This document shows, one piece after another, positions 61,846 to 64,000 of a stretch of DNA of 64,000 bases. The stretch is taken from contig MAAR01000011.1 in the NCBI GenBank assembly GCA_002162765.1, forward strand, positions 186,001 to 250,000, given 5' to 3'. Below the pieces are notes generated by a model, which was given only the letters and a program-made list of their open reading frames with translations, was not told the origin of the DNA and made no database searches. The stretch's first letter is position 1. Every line of letters starts with the position of its first letter. This DNA is from Flavobacteriales bacterium 34_180_T64. Lineage in GTDB: Bacteria > Bacteroidota > Bacteroidia > Flavobacteriales > Flavobacteriaceae. Made by a program: the position numbers and the translations under genes.

Positions 61846-63702
61846 ATGAGATTAAAGCACATACATATTTCAGAATATAAAAATTTAAAAGATTTTGAAT
61901 TAAATTTTGATGGCAATAGTTTTATAGATGTTTTTGTTGGTAAAAATGGTACAGGAAAGTCAAATTTCTTTGAAGCTGTAATTGAAATATTTAGGCATCT
62001 TTTTGAAAAAGAGTATTATGTTAGTTTCAACTATAAAATTCAATATGAATTAAAAGGAGATGAAATAGTTGTTCAATGGGAAAACGGCAAATGGATTAAT
62101 GAAGGTAAAGAAGTAAAAAAAGTTACAGAAAGCCAATTGCCTGATAATATTCTTGTTTACTATTCAGGTCACAACAACAAAGTAGCAGAGTTAGTTGAAG
62201 AGTATGAAAGTAAGTTTAAAGAAGACCTCAAAGGAGCGAGTGTTGGCGATACTCGTAAGTTTATTGGCATAGGTAAAGAATATAAAACTCTTTTATTATC
62301 GGTTTTGCTATTACAATCTGAAGAAAACAAAGCAAAACAGTTTATTTTAAAAAAACTTGGAATTAAATCAATTAATAATGAAATAAAAATTACCCTATCA
62401 CGTCCTTATTATGCTTCTTCAGGAAATAAGAAGTTTGATGTAGATAGATTTGATGAAACAACTAGTTTTTGGAAAGCAGAAGGAATTACAAGAGAATTTT
62501 TAGATAGAATTGCAACTGTTAAAAAGAGTGATTCTAAAGGAAAAGAAAGAGACGAAGGTTTTATACCTAGTTCAGATGAATATAATTTCTATTGTGAATT
62601 TACAGATTTTCAATCTAAATTTTCTGACATTGGTTCACAAGATTTATTTAGAAATTTAGATAACTTAAAAACAATTGAAATGTTGGAAGACATCTCAATT
62701 GAAATAGAACTCTTAGATGAAACAAAAATTGACATTAATCAATTTAGTGATGGTCAGTTTCAATCGGTTTATATCTACTCAATAATTGAGTTATTTAAAG
62801 ATAAAAATTGCATCACACTACTGGATGAACCAGATGCCTTTCTGCATCCCGAATGGCAATTTGATTTTTTAAAACAAGTTTTTGAAATCAGCGAAGAAAC
62901 ATCAGAAAGCAATCATGTACTGATGTCAAGTCATAGTGCTGTGACCTTATTAAATAGTAAAGAAAGAAAAATAAACCTTTTTAAATTTCACGAAGACAAA
63001 ATTATAAATCGTAAAGTAGAAAAAGAATATGCAATTAGCCAATTATCTTCCAAACTGATTAAAGTTCAACAGGACAAACAAATATTAAGTGTTATTCATA
63101 CTATCGGTCAGGATAGACCAATTCTATTCACAGAAGGTTATTCTGATCCTGTAATACTTCAACAAGCATGGACTCATCTTTATGATGAAGAAATACCTTT
63201 TGAAATTTGCTTTGGTCATGGATGTCTTTATTTAAGACTCTTATTGCAGAGTGAAAAGCTAATAGGTGAAATGGGTGATTTTCCAATTTTTGGTTTATTT
63301 GATTTTGATATGGCTTATAATGAATGGAACTCTATAAAAGGTGAAGCAGATTTAGAAGAAACTGACCCTTATAATGGATTAACCAAAAAAGTCTTGGGCA
63401 AAAACAGTTATGCAATTCTTGTTCCTGTTCCTAAAATTTCTAATATAGAAAAACAGGTAATTATAAAAGATAAAGAAACATACAAAGAGAATTCAAAGGT
63501 TGAAATGGAGCACTTATTTTATAATGGTGAAACAGCTAAGCATTTTCATAAAGTTTCTATTGTAGGTGGAGGAGAGATAATAGAAATTAAAGACTCAAAA
63601 AAGATGATGTTTGCTTCAGAAGTAATTCCAACATTGGATAAAAGTCATTTTGAAGTTTTTAGACCAATGTTTGAGTTTATAAAATCAAAAATAAACGAGT
63701 AG
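61846..63702 (+). CDS. OLD-family-like ATPase with C-terminal TOPRIM nuclease domain
   Basis: An SMC/ABC-type AAA ATPase with Walker A G32-K-N-G-T-G-K-S, a signature-like FSDGQFQ near residue 300, and Walker B LLDEPDAFLHPEW (D327, E328). A TOPRIM-type segment follows: E430 in LFTEGYSDPV and D486-F-D488 in GLFDFDMAYN. This matches OLD/GajA-style proteins that cut DNA. No UvrD-like GajB partner is visible. It is co-transcribed with the type I system (2 nt gap), so it is likely an accessory defence effector. Confidence 0.83.
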   Translation: MRLKHIHISEYKNLKDFELNFDGNSFIDVFVGKNGTGKSNFFEAVIEIFRHLFEKEYYVSFNYKIQYELKGDEIVVQWENGKWINEGKEVKKVTESQLPDNILVYYSGHNNKVAELVEEYESKFKEDLKGASVGDTRKFIGIGKEYKTLLLSVLLLQSEENKAKQFILKKLGIKSINNEIKITLSRPYYASSGNKKFDVDRFDETTSFWKAEGITREFLDRIATVKKSDSKGKERDEGFIPSSDEYNFYCEFTDFQSKFSDIGSQDLFRNLDNLKTIEMLEDISIEIELLDETKIDINQFSDGQFQSVYIYSIIELFKDKNCITLLDEPDAFLHPEWQFDFLKQVFEISEETSESNHVLMSSHSAVTLLNSKERKINLFKFHEDKIINRKVEKEYAISQLSSKLIKVQQDKQILSVIHTIGQDRPILFTEGYSDPVILQQAWTHLYDEEIPFEICFGHGCLYLRLLLQSEKLIGEMGDFPIFGLFDFDMAYNEWNSIKGEADLEETDPYNGLTKKVLGKNSYAILVPVPKISNIEKQVIIKDKETYKENSKVEMEHLFYNGETAKHFHKVSIVGGGEIIEIKDSKKMMFASEVIPTLDKSHFEVFRPMFEFIKSKINE

Positions 63703-63756
63703 ACAACAAACAATACAAATGTTTTACCAGACGGACAGAAAGTAATAACATTATGT

Positions 63757-64000
63757 AAAATAGAATCTCGATGTTGAACTTGGCCTCATAAAATTTTGGT
63801 AAAAACAATAGGAGAAATGAGCGTGCATATTTTAGGGGTTTAGCAATACTGTTTCTTGAGAGTTTCAGTTATGCAAGGGATTTCAAAGCAATGTTAACAG
63901 TAACAATGTTTCCTAAAATATAGTGAATAAGCCGTTAATTGTTTCCAAAATTATATGCAGCCTTGAATTTTTGTTTCTTTTGTTTCAAGACAAAAGATAA
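63757..64000 (+). repeat. long dispersed element, copy C (cut by window end)
   Basis: It begins with AAAATAGAATCTCGATGTT and CTTGGCCTCATAAAATTTTGG, as in copy A, then diverges for about 90 bp and lacks the palindrome. It rejoins with CTAAAATATAGTGAATAAGC, ATGCAGCCTTGAATTTTTG and TTTCAAGACAAAAGATAA at the end of the window. The remainder is outside. It makes the restriction operon flanked by direct repeats. Confidence 0.8.

Noticed and set aside
61846-63702. Gabija defence system
   Set aside because: The ATPase-TOPRIM protein resembles GajA in plan, but no UvrD-like GajB follows within the window.
42481-64000. Conventional chromosomal integron with attC sites
   Set aside because: End sequences do not fit the attC core (GTTRRRY / RYYYAAC) well, blocks are operon-sized, and no integrase gene is in the window. 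Kept only as an analogy.

Overview
The window looks like chromosomal DNA of a marine-type member of the Flavobacteriaceae (Bacteroidota). The DNA is AT-rich, starts rarely have a Shine-Dalgarno sequence, and several promoters carry the Bacteroidota TAnnTTTG box. The gene families are typical of that group: LytS/LytTR pairs, DUF2911 with TPR, PD40 propellers, beta-lactamase-TPR fusions, and CusA-type efflux with a TolC partner. I do not assign a genus. I see no tRNA, rRNA, CRISPR array, phage module, transposase or integrase.

Layout. 1-9.6 kb: a LytTR/LytS pair, lipoproteins and secreted proteins, an esterase-like pair with a SUMF1-type protein, a DJ-1/PfpI protein with an amidohydrolase, and an AraC regulator. 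9.7-19.6 kb: an SLC12-type transporter, a desaturase next to a Crp-type regulator, an XRE membrane protein, a beta-lactamase-TPR protein, and a TetR/SDR/MBL operon with two identical operator cores. 19.9-26.7 kb: a heavy-metal RND efflux operon (His-rich protein, TolC, lipoprotein, adaptor, pump) closed by a clear terminator. 26.8-33 kb: a second beta-lactamase-TPR protein, ThiE, an ABC exporter and a membrane metal-dependent hydrolase. 33-40 kb: a lipoprotein-like LytS kinase with its LytTR regulator, divergent from three PD40 proteins built from one recurring module. 40-55 kb: three operons run by NemR-like TetR regulators, carrying old yellow enzymes, SDRs, RidA, a quinone reductase, a secreted haloalkane-dehalogenase-like enzyme, an AhpD-like protein, a redoxin, ThuA and an ABM monooxygenase. 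Together these read as electrophile and xenobiotic detoxification. 56.4-63.7 kb: a defence operon with an XRE controller, HsdR, HsdM, HsdS and an OLD-type ATPase-TOPRIM protein.

The most unusual signal is non-coding. A family of structured intergenic elements recurs through the window, always on the + strand. Three long copies (about 48.56-49.67, 55.24-56.28 and 63.76 kb to the window end) bracket the third detoxification operon and the restriction operon. Shorter versions lie near 12.1, 13.9, 19.6, 28.9, 31.6, 32.8, 42.5 and 43.7 kb. The long copies fold into hairpins whose arms differ between copies by compensating base changes. The right ends share AATGTGTGTGGAATG-like sequence about 40-140 bp upstream of a + strand gene. 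Gene scraps (cytosine methyltransferase, a SPASM-like tail, PhzF) lie beside elements. The arrangement resembles an array of exchangeable gene blocks separated by a structured recombination or retention element, but I see no enzyme for it here, so that function is inference.
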